A DNA stretch of 64,000 bases, taken from a virus. A program made the position numbers and the translations under genes. Below the pieces are notes generated by a model. It had not been told where the DNA came from. It made no database searches and saw only the letters and a list, made by a program, of their open reading frames with translations. The DNA lies in IMG/VR virus record IMGVR_UViG_3300006931_000002, positions 51,478 to 115,477 of that record; one strand, 5' to 3'. How positions within the stretch are numbered: the stretch's first letter is position 1; each line of letters begins with the position of its first letter. Shown here in pieces: positions 31,166 to 38,398 of the stretch.

Positions 31166-32052
31166 CCGCCAACGCCCTCTCAGAGGATCCCGAGGGTGCC
31201 GCACCCTGGCCGTCCATCCTCGACCAGTACCTCGCCAGGTATGCCCCGGCTACACGGTCGGGCTACAGTCGCGATCTGGCGGACTGGACCGAGTGGTGCG
31301 CCGACCTCGATGTTCCACCACTCGATGCCCAGCGCACCCACGTAGATCTGTGGGTCCGTCATCTCGCCGAGAACCTCGGCCGCGGGCAGTCAACCATCCA
31401 CCGCAAACTTGCTGCGGTTGCTGGCGCCTACCGGTGTGCCGTGGCCGAGACGCTCATTGAGGCCTCTCCCGTCGACCATGCCCGCCGTCCACACTTGGAC
31501 GATCAGTCGTCAACCGTGGGGCTGACGAGAGAGCAGGTTGCCAAGTTGCGGGCGGTCGCGAAGGCCGATGGACCACGGTCCCGTGCGCTCATCGATGTAC
31601 TTGTCTTCAACGGGCTCCAGATCTCGGAGGCCCTCTCGATACGAATCGAGGACGTGCAGGATGAGGGCGGCCACAAGGTGGCCACCATCGCACGAAGGGG
31701 TGGGCGGACGCGGCCCGCCCCCCTTGCACCGGTGGTCTTTGAGTCGTTCCAGCAGTGCGCTGCCGGACGTACCGAAGGTCCACTGTTTGGAGATCTCGAC
31801 CGACACAACGCCTACACGCTCGTGGTGCGCCTTGCCCGCCGCGCCGGGTTTCGCGTTACCCCGCAGGGACTTCGCTGCACTTGGGTGGTCCTCTCCCGTG
31901 AGGCCGGGGTCCCGTTGGAGGATGTGCAAGACGCCGCTGGCCATGCAGATCCGAGGACGACGCGTCGATACGACCGGGTGCGGCGCAGTCTTGAAAGTCA
32001 TCCAACATACGCGCTTGCAACGGTGCTCGATGAAGTCACACCCACCTCCTGA
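31162..32052 (+). CDS. tyrosine recombinase with degenerate active site
   Basis: 296 residues, ATGA overlap with the endonuclease gene. The fold is clear: a SAM-like domain at 20-105, then FNGLQISEALSIRIEDV, VTPQGLRCTW, AAGHADPRTTRRYDR with Y270. Two catalytic positions are changed: the first Arg is Gln153 (GLQISE instead of GLRISE) and the His of HxxR is Gln235 (QGLR). R238, H261 and Y270 remain. It may be inactive or act as a DNA-binding partner of the intact recombinase. Confidence 0.85.
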   Translation: MTANALSEDPEGAAPWPSILDQYLARYAPATRSGYSRDLADWTEWCADLDVPPLDAQRTHVDLWVRHLAENLGRGQSTIHRKLAAVAGAYRCAVAETLIEASPVDHARRPHLDDQSSTVGLTREQVAKLRAVAKADGPRSRALIDVLVFNGLQISEALSIRIEDVQDEGGHKVATIARRGGRTRPAPLAPVVFESFQQCAAGRTEGPLFGDLDRHNAYTLVVRLARRAGFRVTPQGLRCTWVVLSREAGVPLEDVQDAAGHADPRTTRRYDRVRRSLESHPTYALATVLDEVTPTS

Positions 32053-32070
32053 CCTGCACTGACGCCGCAA

Positions 32071-32076
32071 TAGAAT
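32071..32076 (+). promoter_or_regulatory. TAGAAT -10 element of a leaderless gene
   Basis: TAGAAT ends seven bases before GTG 32084, with no ribosome site. CTGACC about 15 bases further upstream may be the -35. Confidence 0.55.
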
Positions 32077-32083
32077 CGGGTCT

Positions 32084-32812
32084 GTGACGGTCCTCGACCC
32101 CGTGGCGGAAGAGATTCGCGGTCTGCTGTGGGACTTTTACCGCTCCTACAAGCCGACCGGCGACAACGACGACGGCGAGGACACGCCGCTCGCGTTCCGC
32201 CTGTACCACCAGTTCGGGACACCGCTACAGGGTGACGATGTGGCGATCCGGAAGGCGAAGCCGCACTCGCAGGCTCCGGGTGACATCCCGGCGTTGTCGT
32301 TGGCGGAGAAGGTCCGCGAAGAGGTCATCTACTGGGCTGGCAAGCTGCATCCGGTGCAGGGCTTCGGCAAGACGGAGCCAACCTTCGTCTGGGCGTTGGA
32401 GAACCTTGCCGACCTGTCGACGGGTCATCCGTTCGGCGAAGAGGTGCTGGCCGATTTCCGATCGCTACGCGCCCAAGCACTGATCATGTTGCGGTTTGAG
32501 CGTGCCCCGGTTCCGATCCGCTCCCCCGGTGCCCGCTGTGGGGTGTGCGGAAACAGAACACTGGTCCAGGACCCGAAGTCGGGAGACGTGTACTGCTCGA
32601 TGGGCGGCCCGGAGGGGTGCCACGATGATCAGCAGTGGCCTTCATGCCGCGCCCTGTGTTCGGGCTGCGCAGACCGGCGTGACCCTGCCTGCCCGGTCTG
32701 CTGGGGGCAGCTTCCGTTGGTGCTGTGCCGTCGTTCGGAACGGTCGATGCGCCATGCGTGGCGGGTCGGGCATGACCGTCTGCACGAGCTGACCCAGTGG
32801 GGGGCCGCATGA
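32084..32812 (+). CDS. Cys-rich hypothetical protein
   Basis: 242 residues, leaderless GTG. N-terminal 130 residues helical, ending LRFERAPVPIRSPG. The C-terminal third has three Cys groups (CGVCGNRTL, CRALCSGCADR, CPVCWGQL), likely zinc sites. First gene of the rightward cluster after the recombinase cassette. Not recognised. Confidence 0.7.
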   Translation: MTVLDPVAEEIRGLLWDFYRSYKPTGDNDDGEDTPLAFRLYHQFGTPLQGDDVAIRKAKPHSQAPGDIPALSLAEKVREEVIYWAGKLHPVQGFGKTEPTFVWALENLADLSTGHPFGEEVLADFRSLRAQALIMLRFERAPVPIRSPGARCGVCGNRTLVQDPKSGDVYCSMGGPEGCHDDQQWPSCRALCSGCADRRDPACPVCWGQLPLVLCRRSERSMRHAWRVGHDRLHELTQWGAA

Positions 32813-33075
32813 TCGGCTGGTATGGCGGGCGGCCTCCGATCCCATCCGATCCGCCCCCTGCGCAGAGCGCGGGTGTAGCACCGAACGGTGAAGGCTGGTT
32901 CGATCCGTGTGTCCGCGACCACAACTTCCGGCGCCGCGGGCCACGCCCCGAGGTGGTCGCCGATCTGAACGGGCTGCTGGACCAGGTCGCGAAGATCCGT
33001 CTGGTTGAGATCGACCGCGACCCGCGCGGGGTGTTGTGGCGGTTCGCCGACGAGCCGAAGGTGGTCGCGGCGTGA
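32809..33075 (+). CDS. hypothetical protein
   Basis: 88 residues, ATGA overlap. Pro-rich start, then a helix and strand (VVADLNGLLDQVAKIRLVEI). Not recognised. Confidence 0.6.
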   Translation: MIGWYGGRPPIPSDPPPAQSAGVAPNGEGWFDPCVRDHNFRRRGPRPEVVADLNGLLDQVAKIRLVEIDRDPRGVLWRFADEPKVVAA

Positions 33076-33350
33076 GCGCCGAGGGCGACGAAACCTTTCC
33101 GGAGCCGATCGGCGACATCGTCGAGGGTCTGTGGCATTACGTTGAGGACAACGGGCTTGAGGACTGTAGCCCGGACCTCAGTGATCTGCTCTGGGATCAG
33201 TGGGTTGTCGCCGTGATCGCCTGCACTCACGGCAAGTATCGGGGTACGTCGCGCGGCTTCCACGGGTTCACCGAAGCCGTGTCAAAGGCCGCCGACAGGT
33301 TCCGTGAGAGCCACCCGCCGGCTGTGGAAGCCACGGCTTCTGACGTTTGA
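33072..33350 (+). CDS. hypothetical acidic protein
   Basis: 92 residues, GTG in a GTGA overlap. Acidic and helical (EGLWHYVEDNGLEDCSPDLS). Last gene of this short cluster; a new promoter follows. Confidence 0.6.
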   Translation: MSAEGDETFPEPIGDIVEGLWHYVEDNGLEDCSPDLSDLLWDQWVVAVIACTHGKYRGTSRGFHGFTEAVSKAADRFRESHPPAVEATASDV

Positions 33351-33376
33351 GGCGTAACATGTCGACAATTTCGGCG

Positions 33377-33382
33377 TAGAAT
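33377..33382 (+). promoter_or_regulatory. TAGAAT -10 element upstream of lsr2
   Basis: TAGAAT lies in an unusually AT-rich leader, 31 bases before GTG 33414. The leader carries TCTCC (33386-33390), which can pair with GGAGA (33405-33409), the ribosome site, so translation may also be tuned. Confidence 0.5.
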
Positions 33383-33413
33383 TGATCTCCTAATCCTATT
33401 CCTTGGAGAATCT

Positions 33414-33740
33414 GTGGTCCAGAAGACGTTTACCGAACTGGTCGACGACCTCGACGGCGGTGCGGCCGACGAGACAGTCCGGTTCGGCCTCGACGGAGCC
33501 CTGTATGAGATCGACCTGTCCGAGCCGAACGCGACCGATCTACGGGAGACGCTGGCCCCGTTTGTCACGGCCGCCCGGCGGGTGAAGCGCGACGGCACAG
33601 CGGCCACTGGCCGCACCCGGTCGGCCGATCGGTCCGGGGAGATTCGCGGCTGGGCGCGTGCCAACGGGTACACAGTGTCGGACCGGGGCCGGATCTCGGC
33701 GACGGTGATTGAGGCGTTCGAGGCCGAGCAGGCAGCCTAG
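33414..33740 (+). CDS. lsr2: Lsr2-family nucleoid-associated protein
   Basis: 108 residues, GTG with GGAGA upstream. The N-terminal dimerisation domain (TFTELVDDLDGGAADETVRF, YEIDLSEPNATDLRETLAPF) and C-terminal DNA-binding domain (IRGWARANGYTVSDRGRISA) are both complete. Lsr2 proteins bind AT-rich DNA in the minor groove and silence foreign genes in actinobacteria. A phage copy could protect or silence phage AT-rich genes or interfere with host Lsr2. It has its own promoter. Confidence 0.93.
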   Translation: MVQKTFTELVDDLDGGAADETVRFGLDGALYEIDLSEPNATDLRETLAPFVTAARRVKRDGTAATGRTRSADRSGEIRGWARANGYTVSDRGRISATVIEAFEAEQAA

Positions 33741-33782
33741 CGAGGGAAGGACCGAACCCGACCAATGTTGAGGTGATGTCTG

Positions 33783-34112
33783 GTGAGCACTGACGACACC
33801 TACTGGGTTGACGGCAACCAGGTGTCCAAGGCGGAGTATGTCGCCGCCGAGCGTGCCGCCGGCTTCCGTAACACACTCGGCCAGCCTGACGAGCCTGCGA
33901 CAAGTTGGTGGCATGGCGTCGGGGCGGATGGCTTTCACCACTCGGGACACATGGGGTGGCTGCGCGGCTCTCCGCTGGACCTGAGCGGGCTCGGAATCCC
34001 GCAGACCACGTCGGTGGTCAACGCTGTGGAACCGCTGCCGGCCGGCAAGTCGACGCCCTCCCCGAAGCCGAAACCTGTCCGCCGTCGCTGGTGGAGAAGG
34101 AGACGCCGGTGA
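33783..34112 (+). CDS. hypothetical protein with basic tail
   Basis: 109 residues, GTG start after a 42-base gap. Tyr/Trp/His-rich core (YWVDGNQVSKAEYVAAERAA; SWWHGVGADGFHHSGHMGW) and a strongly basic C-terminus (PKPVRRRWWRRRRR) suited to nucleic acid or membrane contact. Not recognised. Confidence 0.65.
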   Translation: MSTDDTYWVDGNQVSKAEYVAAERAAGFRNTLGQPDEPATSWWHGVGADGFHHSGHMGWLRGSPLDLSGLGIPQTTSVVNAVEPLPAGKSTPSPKPKPVRRRWWRRRRR

Positions 34113-34390
34113 CCATCGTCCTCGCGGTCGTCCTGACCGCCGCTGGTTTCGCGTTGGGCCGCCGCTCCGCCCGCCTGTCCCGTTCCGACACGACCACCGT
34201 CTATGCGGTCCGCACCGGGCGGGACCCCTACTACGTGGCGGTTCACCTGTTCCGAGACCGGGATGAGGCCGAACAGTTCCGCGACGCCCAGATCCCAGCG
34301 CAGTCCCACCGCGGGGATGGCGAACCGCTGCTGGAGACCTACCGGCTTCGGCCGGCAGGCGCTGCCGACCGGATCGAGGCTGGCCAATGA
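34109..34390 (+). CDS. membrane-anchored small protein
   Basis: 93 residues, GTG in a GTGA overlap. Residues 2-18 are a membrane span (TIVLAVVLTAAGFALG) followed by RRSAR; the soluble part is alpha/beta. Function unknown. Confidence 0.65.
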   Translation: MTIVLAVVLTAAGFALGRRSARLSRSDTTTVYAVRTGRDPYYVAVHLFRDRDEAEQFRDAQIPAQSHRGDGEPLLETYRLRPAGAADRIEAGQ

Positions 34391-34668
34391 GCAACGACAT
34401 CCGCCCGCCGATCCCCCAGTTCCACTGTGAGTGCTGCGGCCTGCCGCTGGTGTTCGAGAAGACCCGAGGTGTCGGCTACGTCTGCGAGCGCTGCAAGCTC
34501 CACTATGACGACGGCTGGCGGCTCGACTCGGCAGGACTTCGCCCTCAGCGGGACGTCGACCACGAGCTGATGTCTGCCGTCTGGTGGGCGCTGGTCGATG
34601 TCGAGTCCAACGGCCCGCTGGCCGACGCGATCCGAAAGGCGTTGCCTGATGGCCAAGCAGACCTTTGA
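34387..34668 (+). CDS. zinc-ribbon protein
   Basis: 93 residues, ATGA overlap. HCECCGLPLVFEKTRG and YVCERCKLHYDD form a complete two-pair zinc ribbon in residues 13-40; a helix follows. Not recognised beyond that. Confidence 0.7.
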   Translation: MSNDIRPPIPQFHCECCGLPLVFEKTRGVGYVCERCKLHYDDGWRLDSAGLRPQRDVDHELMSAVWWALVDVESNGPLADAIRKALPDGQADL

Positions 34669-34999
34669 CCGCGCCGGCTTCTTCGCCGTCCTCGACGCCG
34701 AGCGGATGACCCGTGACCTGTCCTGGCGGCAGGTCGCCAAGGAAACCGGCATGTCCGCGTCGACGTTCACCCGGCTGCGTGACGGCCATGGGCCCGACCT
34801 GGACTCCTTGGGCGTGCTTTGCAACTGGATCGGCCTCGATCCGGGCGCCTTCTACCCCACCGTGAACCGGCTGGGGAAGTTTAGTCTGGGTTGGTTTGTC
34901 GCCGAACTCGCGGGCGACAACACCTTGTCTCCGACGGCCCGGACAGCAATCCGCAAGGTTGTTGTCGGTGTCTACGAGGCATTGAAGGAGCTGCCGTGA
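34649..34999 (+). CDS. XRE-family HTH protein
   Basis: 116 residues, ATG 34649 overlapping the previous gene by 20 bp. Residues 9-65 are a Cro/C1-type HTH (FFAVLDAERMTRDLSWRQVA, KETGMSASTFTRLRDGHGPD, LGVLCNWIGLDPGAF). A helical dimer region follows. It may regulate part of the phage programme; no nearby palindrome stands out. Confidence 0.85.
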   Translation: MAKQTFDRAGFFAVLDAERMTRDLSWRQVAKETGMSASTFTRLRDGHGPDLDSLGVLCNWIGLDPGAFYPTVNRLGKFSLGWFVAELAGDNTLSPTARTAIRKVVVGVYEALKELP

Positions 35000-35157
35000 A
35001 GGACTCCGATCTCCGCTGCATGCGCTGGCCGTTGGGCCTTCTCTGCCTCCTTGACTGTGCAGCCGGTGGCTGCCGCTGGCCTGCCATCTGCTGCCTGCAC
35101 AACCGGGTGTTCGCCGTCGCATGGCGGGTCGGCATGCACCGGGGGGTGGTCCGGTGA
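34996..35157 (+). CDS. 53-residue Cys-rich protein
   Basis: GTG in a GTGA overlap. Six Cys and many Trp/Arg (MRWPLGLLCLLDCAAGGCRW). Partly hydrophobic. Not recognised. Confidence 0.55.
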   Translation: MKDSDLRCMRWPLGLLCLLDCAAGGCRWPAICCLHNRVFAVAWRVGMHRGVVR

Positions 35158-35501
35158 CCGATGGCGGGGCAGTGACGCGCGGCCTTCACGACCTGGACTG
35201 GGTCATCACCCTCGACGGTGGACGGCTGCACCACGCCGTCCTGACCGACAGGCAGGCCGAAGACCTCGAATACGACGGCACGCTTGGCGTCGAAGTCCCC
35301 CACGACGGCCCGTTCCGCTTGGACTGCGGCCGACTGGTCGATGGCCTGTCGATCCCTGGGGTGTTCTCCCGGATGTCGCTACCCCGCTGCCGGCGGTGTT
35401 GCACGGTCAACGGGTTGCCGCAGGGCATCGGGAGCCCGAAGAACGACGGCGAGTGTCGGAAGATCCTCGGATTGGAGGACAGGGATGGGTCTTCTTCCTG
35501 A
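35154..35501 (+). CDS. hypothetical protein
   Basis: 115 residues, GTG in a GTGA overlap. Beta-rich first half (WVITLDGGRLHHAVLTDRQA) and a Cys group (LPRCRRCCTVNGLP) near residue 80. Not recognised. Confidence 0.65.
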   Translation: MTDGGAVTRGLHDLDWVITLDGGRLHHAVLTDRQAEDLEYDGTLGVEVPHDGPFRLDCGRLVDGLSIPGVFSRMSLPRCRRCCTVNGLPQGIGSPKNDGECRKILGLEDRDGSSS

Positions 35502-35664
35502 ACAGCAGGACGACGACGATCCCTGCGCCCATGAGTGGGAGCGGTCTTGGGTACAGACCGACGACTTCTGCGGCGAGCACGACGGCCTGTACTGCCCGCT
35601 GTGCGTCACCTTCGTCGATCTGATGTTGGAGCCGGACCCGCGTAAGGCGGTAGACGATGCCTGA
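35485..35664 (+). CDS. 59-residue zinc-type protein
   Basis: ATG 35485, 17-bp overlap with the previous gene and AGGACAGG upstream. CAHEWERSW, then FCGEHDGLYCPLC: a compact Cys/His zinc site. Not recognised. Confidence 0.6.
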   Translation: MGLLPEQQDDDDPCAHEWERSWVQTDDFCGEHDGLYCPLCVTFVDLMLEPDPRKAVDDA

Positions 35665-36187
35665 CGATCCGATCATCGTGTTCGTACTGGCCCGGCTCGC
35701 CGAGGAAGAGGCTGACGCGCGGGCGGCGATAGCCGCGTTCAGCAACCGTCGCCACCAAGATCAGGGTGCGTGGGCCGCCCTCGTCGACGAAAACGGCCCC
35801 GGCGTCGAACTGCTGAACTGGACCCCCTCGACCGAACCCCCCGAAACGCAGGTCGACGTGATGGGCGGCAAGTGGAGCCAGGTCGGCTACTGGGATACCG
35901 AATACGTCGGCTACGACGGCGAACACCTCGACGACTACGAGGACATCGTCAAACACATCGCCCGGCAGGATCCACGGGCCACACTCGCACGGGTGGCAGC
36001 GCTACGCGCCCTGGTGGGCGATCATCGCCCGCAGCGGTATCTACCGACCAGCCATCCGGCGTGGTTCGAGTGCTCGCGCTGCATCGCGCCGAAGGAAGAG
36101 CAGGAAGACTGGCCCTGCGACGTCGTCAAGGGTGTCGCCGCGATCTGGCGTTCGCATCCCGACTTCGACCCGGCGTGGCAGTCATGA
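35657..36187 (+). CDS. DUF6221-family protein
   Basis: 176 residues, ATG with 8-bp overlap. The start (IIVFVLARLAEEEADARAAI), the middle (HIARQDPRATLARVAALRAL) and the end (IWRSHPDFDPAW) match the DUF6221 pattern common in Streptomyces and its phages. Function unknown in the whole family. Confidence 0.8.
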   Translation: MPDDPIIVFVLARLAEEEADARAAIAAFSNRRHQDQGAWAALVDENGPGVELLNWTPSTEPPETQVDVMGGKWSQVGYWDTEYVGYDGEHLDDYEDIVKHIARQDPRATLARVAALRALVGDHRPQRYLPTSHPAWFECSRCIAPKEEQEDWPCDVVKGVAAIWRSHPDFDPAWQS

Positions 36188-36387
36188 ACGGCCCCATGCT
36201 TGCCCGCTCGAAGCTGGCCACCGACGACCCGTACGACGAGCACTATCTGTACCACCCCCACCGTTCCCACGGCCGACGGAAGGCATGCGACTGCCGGGCA
36301 CGGGATGGCAGCTGGTGGCGTCGCCAGATGCGCCGCCGGGAGGGCCGGGCCTGGCGCCGCGAACAGAGAGGCGAAGACCAGCCGTGA
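36184..36387 (+). CDS. small basic protein
   Basis: 67 residues, ATGA overlap. Basic, His/Arg rich (YLYHPHRSHGRRKACDCRAR; WWRRQMRRREGRAWRRE). Probable nucleic-acid binding, otherwise unassigned. Confidence 0.6.
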   Translation: MNGPMLARSKLATDDPYDEHYLYHPHRSHGRRKACDCRARDGSWWRRQMRRREGRAWRREQRGEDQP

Positions 36388-36641
36388 AGATCGAACTGTT
36401 CGCCACCGTCCACGGCGGCGACAACGCCGGCTGGTATCAGCGCGACGTCGACTGGCCGGCGATCCCCCGTACGGGAGAGACCATCATCGCCACCGACAAC
36501 TGGCCCGGGGCGTTGACCGTCGACCATGTCGGCTACCTGTACGACGGCACCCCGGTAGTCCAGACCAAGCCAATCTCCGCGGAGCGGCCGATCGTGCCAA
36601 CGAACCTGGCGGACCACGGATGGGAGAAGTTGCCGTCGTGA
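36384..36641 (+). CDS. hypothetical beta-rich protein
   Basis: 85 residues, GTG in a GTGA overlap. Almost all beta strand (IELFATVHGGDNAGWYQRDV, TVDHVGYLYDGTPVVQTKPI), a small barrel-like composition. Not recognised. Confidence 0.65.
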   Translation: MKIELFATVHGGDNAGWYQRDVDWPAIPRTGETIIATDNWPGALTVDHVGYLYDGTPVVQTKPISAERPIVPTNLADHGWEKLPS

Positions 36642-36952
36642 CTGACGACCGGCACTGGTGTGAGCACTGCGGCGGATGGTTCGCTGTCGACCACTACGAC
36701 GACCTGATCGTGCCCGACGACGATGACAGTCCCTGTATGGGTGGCGGCCACAAGGTCGGAGTCGAGTACGGTCCGATCGGCCGGCTACTGGCCATCGAAG
36801 CTGCGGCGAAGGAACTGGCTGCCGCGACCGATCCCGAAGCGCTCGACGACGGCACCCTGGAGCCCTACTCGACCGCTTGGTACAGGCGCGACTGGATAGC
36901 GGAGGCCCACGGGAAGCTCGCCGGGCTGCTGGGCGTCGGTGCTGACGCTTGA
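36638..36952 (+). CDS. small zinc-type protein
   Basis: 104 residues. GTG 36638 sits in a GTGA overlap with GGGAGAAG eight bases upstream, so the ATG at 36620 is not used. HWCEHCGGWFAVDHY followed by a later Cys suggests a zinc site, then helical acidic region. Not recognised. Confidence 0.65.
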   Translation: MTDDRHWCEHCGGWFAVDHYDDLIVPDDDDSPCMGGGHKVGVEYGPIGRLLAIEAAAKELAAATDPEALDDGTLEPYSTAWYRRDWIAEAHGKLAGLLGVGADA

Positions 36953-37015
36953 TTGGCCCTTTCGCTGCTCCCCTGCCCGTGACATCCTGTCTTCCCTGAT
37001 CTAGGGGGGACGCCC

Positions 37016-37303
37016 ATGATGGAGCCATACGGCCCGGACCGCCTGCCCGACGACACGGGACCCCTCGCGGCCTTCAACATCGACCTGATGACTATCGAGC
37101 AGCGCTTCGCCGCCGCCCTGCTGACAGAAGCCGTCCGCGACGCCGACGACGCGCTGTTCGACGACATGGCCCCAGGCAACCCGGACTGGGCCGAGATGAT
37201 GCGAGCCGTCCGCGAGGTGATGCTGACCATGAACGCCCTCCAACGGAAGGGTGCGGTGAAGGTCCTCAACGCGACGATCCAAGCCCTGCGAGACGTCGAC
37301 TAG
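37016..37303 (+). CDS. hypothetical helical protein
   Basis: 95 residues, ATG with GGGGGGA upstream after a 63-base gap. All-helical (FNIDLMTIEQRFAAALLTEA). Not recognised. The gap before it shows no clear promoter. Confidence 0.65.
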   Translation: MMEPYGPDRLPDDTGPLAAFNIDLMTIEQRFAAALLTEAVRDADDALFDDMAPGNPDWAEMMRAVREVMLTMNALQRKGAVKVLNATIQALRDVD

Positions 37304-37311
37304 GACCCCAC

Positions 37312-37342
37312 TTGACCTGCGCCGATCGCGATGTCCTATATT
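37312..37342 (+). promoter_or_regulatory. candidate promoter for 37374
   Basis: TTGACC (37312-37317) and TATATT (37337-37342), spacer 19, upstream of a gene with its own GGAGG site. The spacer is long by two bases but both hexamers are good. Confidence 0.45.
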
Positions 37343-37373
37343 GGGCCTGCACCGCTATGCCCGGAGGTCGCCG

Positions 37374-37607
37374 ATGCGTCCTGCGGGCATGCTCGTCTTG
37401 GAAGAGATCGCGATCTGGCTGGGTCCGCCGTACTGGCCCAACACGACCCGGTGTAAATCCACCTACCGGCTGTTGCTGCGCGAGGGCATCGCCCCGGCGG
37501 TCAGAGGCCACCAGCGGAAACCCTCTCTCTGGCGCTTCGTCGACCTCGAACCCCTCAAGGACCTCGTCCCCAGTGCCCGCTACGACGACGAATGGGAGGC
37601 GGCATGA
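37374..37607 (+). CDS. small hypothetical protein, possible HTH
   Basis: 77 residues. ATG 37374 has GGAGG seven bases upstream. MLVLEEIAIWLGPPYWPNTT then RLLLREGIAPAVRG and LWRFVDLEPLK recall small winged-helix excisionase-type proteins, but the match is loose. Confidence 0.6.
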   Translation: MRPAGMLVLEEIAIWLGPPYWPNTTRCKSTYRLLLREGIAPAVRGHQRKPSLWRFVDLEPLKDLVPSARYDDEWEAA

Positions 37608-37780
37608 CCGAGACCGCCGAGCTTGGCTCGTTCGCCGCGGCGTGGGCTGAGGCGCTTCGTACCGCCCGTTCCCGCCCCGTCTGTGGCCAGTGTGACCAGC
37701 CGTGGGACGCGGAACCCTGCGGGGCCATGCACGCCGTGGTGGCGACCGAACCGGCGGTCGAGGTTCACCCTTCCGCCTGA
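37604..37780 (+). CDS. 58-residue Cys protein
   Basis: ATGA overlap. VCGQCDQPWDAEPCGAMHA is a compact Cys/His zinc motif. It overlaps the convergent leftward gene by 16 bp. Confidence 0.6.
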   Translation: MTETAELGSFAAAWAEALRTARSRPVCGQCDQPWDAEPCGAMHAVVATEPAVEVHPSA

Positions 37781-37947
37781 CGGGCGAGTTTCGCCGCGTG
37801 GCGTGCACGGTTTCCGTACTCCCGGCGCCGGCCGTGTGCCTCCTGGAACTCGGCCAGCGCCTTTCTGCGCCGGCGGACCCGTTCGATTCGGGCTGCTACC
37901 CGGGCGTCGACAATCGCCCCCACGTCTACATCAACCGAAACGTTCAT
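37765..37947 (-). CDS. 60-residue basic coiled-coil protein
   Basis: ATG 37947 lies inside the left arm of a dyad (37941-37968), so the gene may regulate itself. The protein is a single Arg/Ala-rich helix (IERVRRRRKALAEFQEAHGR). The longer frame to 38055 runs through the tRNA-like sequence and is rejected. Confidence 0.55.
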   Translation of the reverse strand: MNVSVDVDVGAIVDARVAARIERVRRRRKALAEFQEAHGRRREYGNRARHAAKLARQAEG

Positions 37948-37968
37948 ACGTTGATCATCGCATGAACG
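37941..37968. promoter_or_regulatory. dyad overlapping the start of the leftward gene
   Basis: CGTTCAT (37941-37947) and ATGAACG (37962-37968) are perfect arms around a 14-base centre containing TTGATCA. A protein bound here would cover the start codon of the basic coiled-coil gene. Confidence 0.45.
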
Positions 37969-37987
37969 GTCCAGTCTTTTTGCACTG

Positions 37988-38099
37988 CACCACCGGGCGG
38001 GGATTGAACCCGCGCGCTCCTGTCCCCGAACGGGTGCGACGCCATGGCCGGTCACGGTCCCGCCTTCGCCGGGTGCTCTACCGCTGAGCTACCGGGGTG
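37988..38099 (-). tRNA. tRNA-like sequence with an unusually long middle
   Basis: Read leftward, it has a standard D-arm (GCTC-AGCGGTA-GAGC) and a perfect T-arm (GCGGG-TTCAATC-CCCGC). The acceptor pairs CACCCCGG with CCGG(T)GGTG, one bulged T. Between the two arms there are 61 bases instead of about 23. The only anticodon-arm candidate has a 4-bp stem and loop GCGAAGG, which would read GAA (Phe) but lacks the usual U33. No CCA is encoded. It may be a pseudo-tRNA, a tRNA with an insertion, or a tRNA mimic. Confidence 0.55.
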
Positions 38100-38185
38100 T
38101 TGTGGGCGCCGCCCGGTGGGTTTGTTCGTCGCGATCGCCCGTCGGATGGGCGGCACCTGCACCCACTCTACCAGCGGAAACGCGG

Positions 38186-38191
38186 TAGAAT
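38186..38191 (+). promoter_or_regulatory. TAGAAT -10 element of a leaderless gene
   Basis: TAGAAT ends six bases before GTG 38198; no ribosome site is present. Confidence 0.55.
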
Positions 38192-38197
38192 GGGCAG

Positions 38198-38383
38198 GTG
38201 GAAGAAGCTCGGTATCAGCTCATCGTCGATGAGCGTGACCCCAATACGGTGACTGTGGTGGACCGGGTTGGCGAACGGCTCCCCAATGGGCACCGAAGGC
38301 ACGCCAAGGGCTGTTCCCGCCGACTCAAGACCCGCTGGTCTGGGATGCGCTGCGACTGTGGCGCCCGTTGGCAGTGCTACTAG
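38198..38383 (+). CDS. 61-residue zinc-type protein
   Basis: Leaderless GTG. N-terminal strands (YQLIVDERDPNTVTVVDRVG), then HAKGCSRRLKTRWSGMRCDC, a Cys/His cluster. Not recognised. Confidence 0.6.
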   Translation: MEEARYQLIVDERDPNTVTVVDRVGERLPNGHRRHAKGCSRRLKTRWSGMRCDCGARWQCY

Positions 38384-38398
38384 GCGCGGGGGTCTGAC

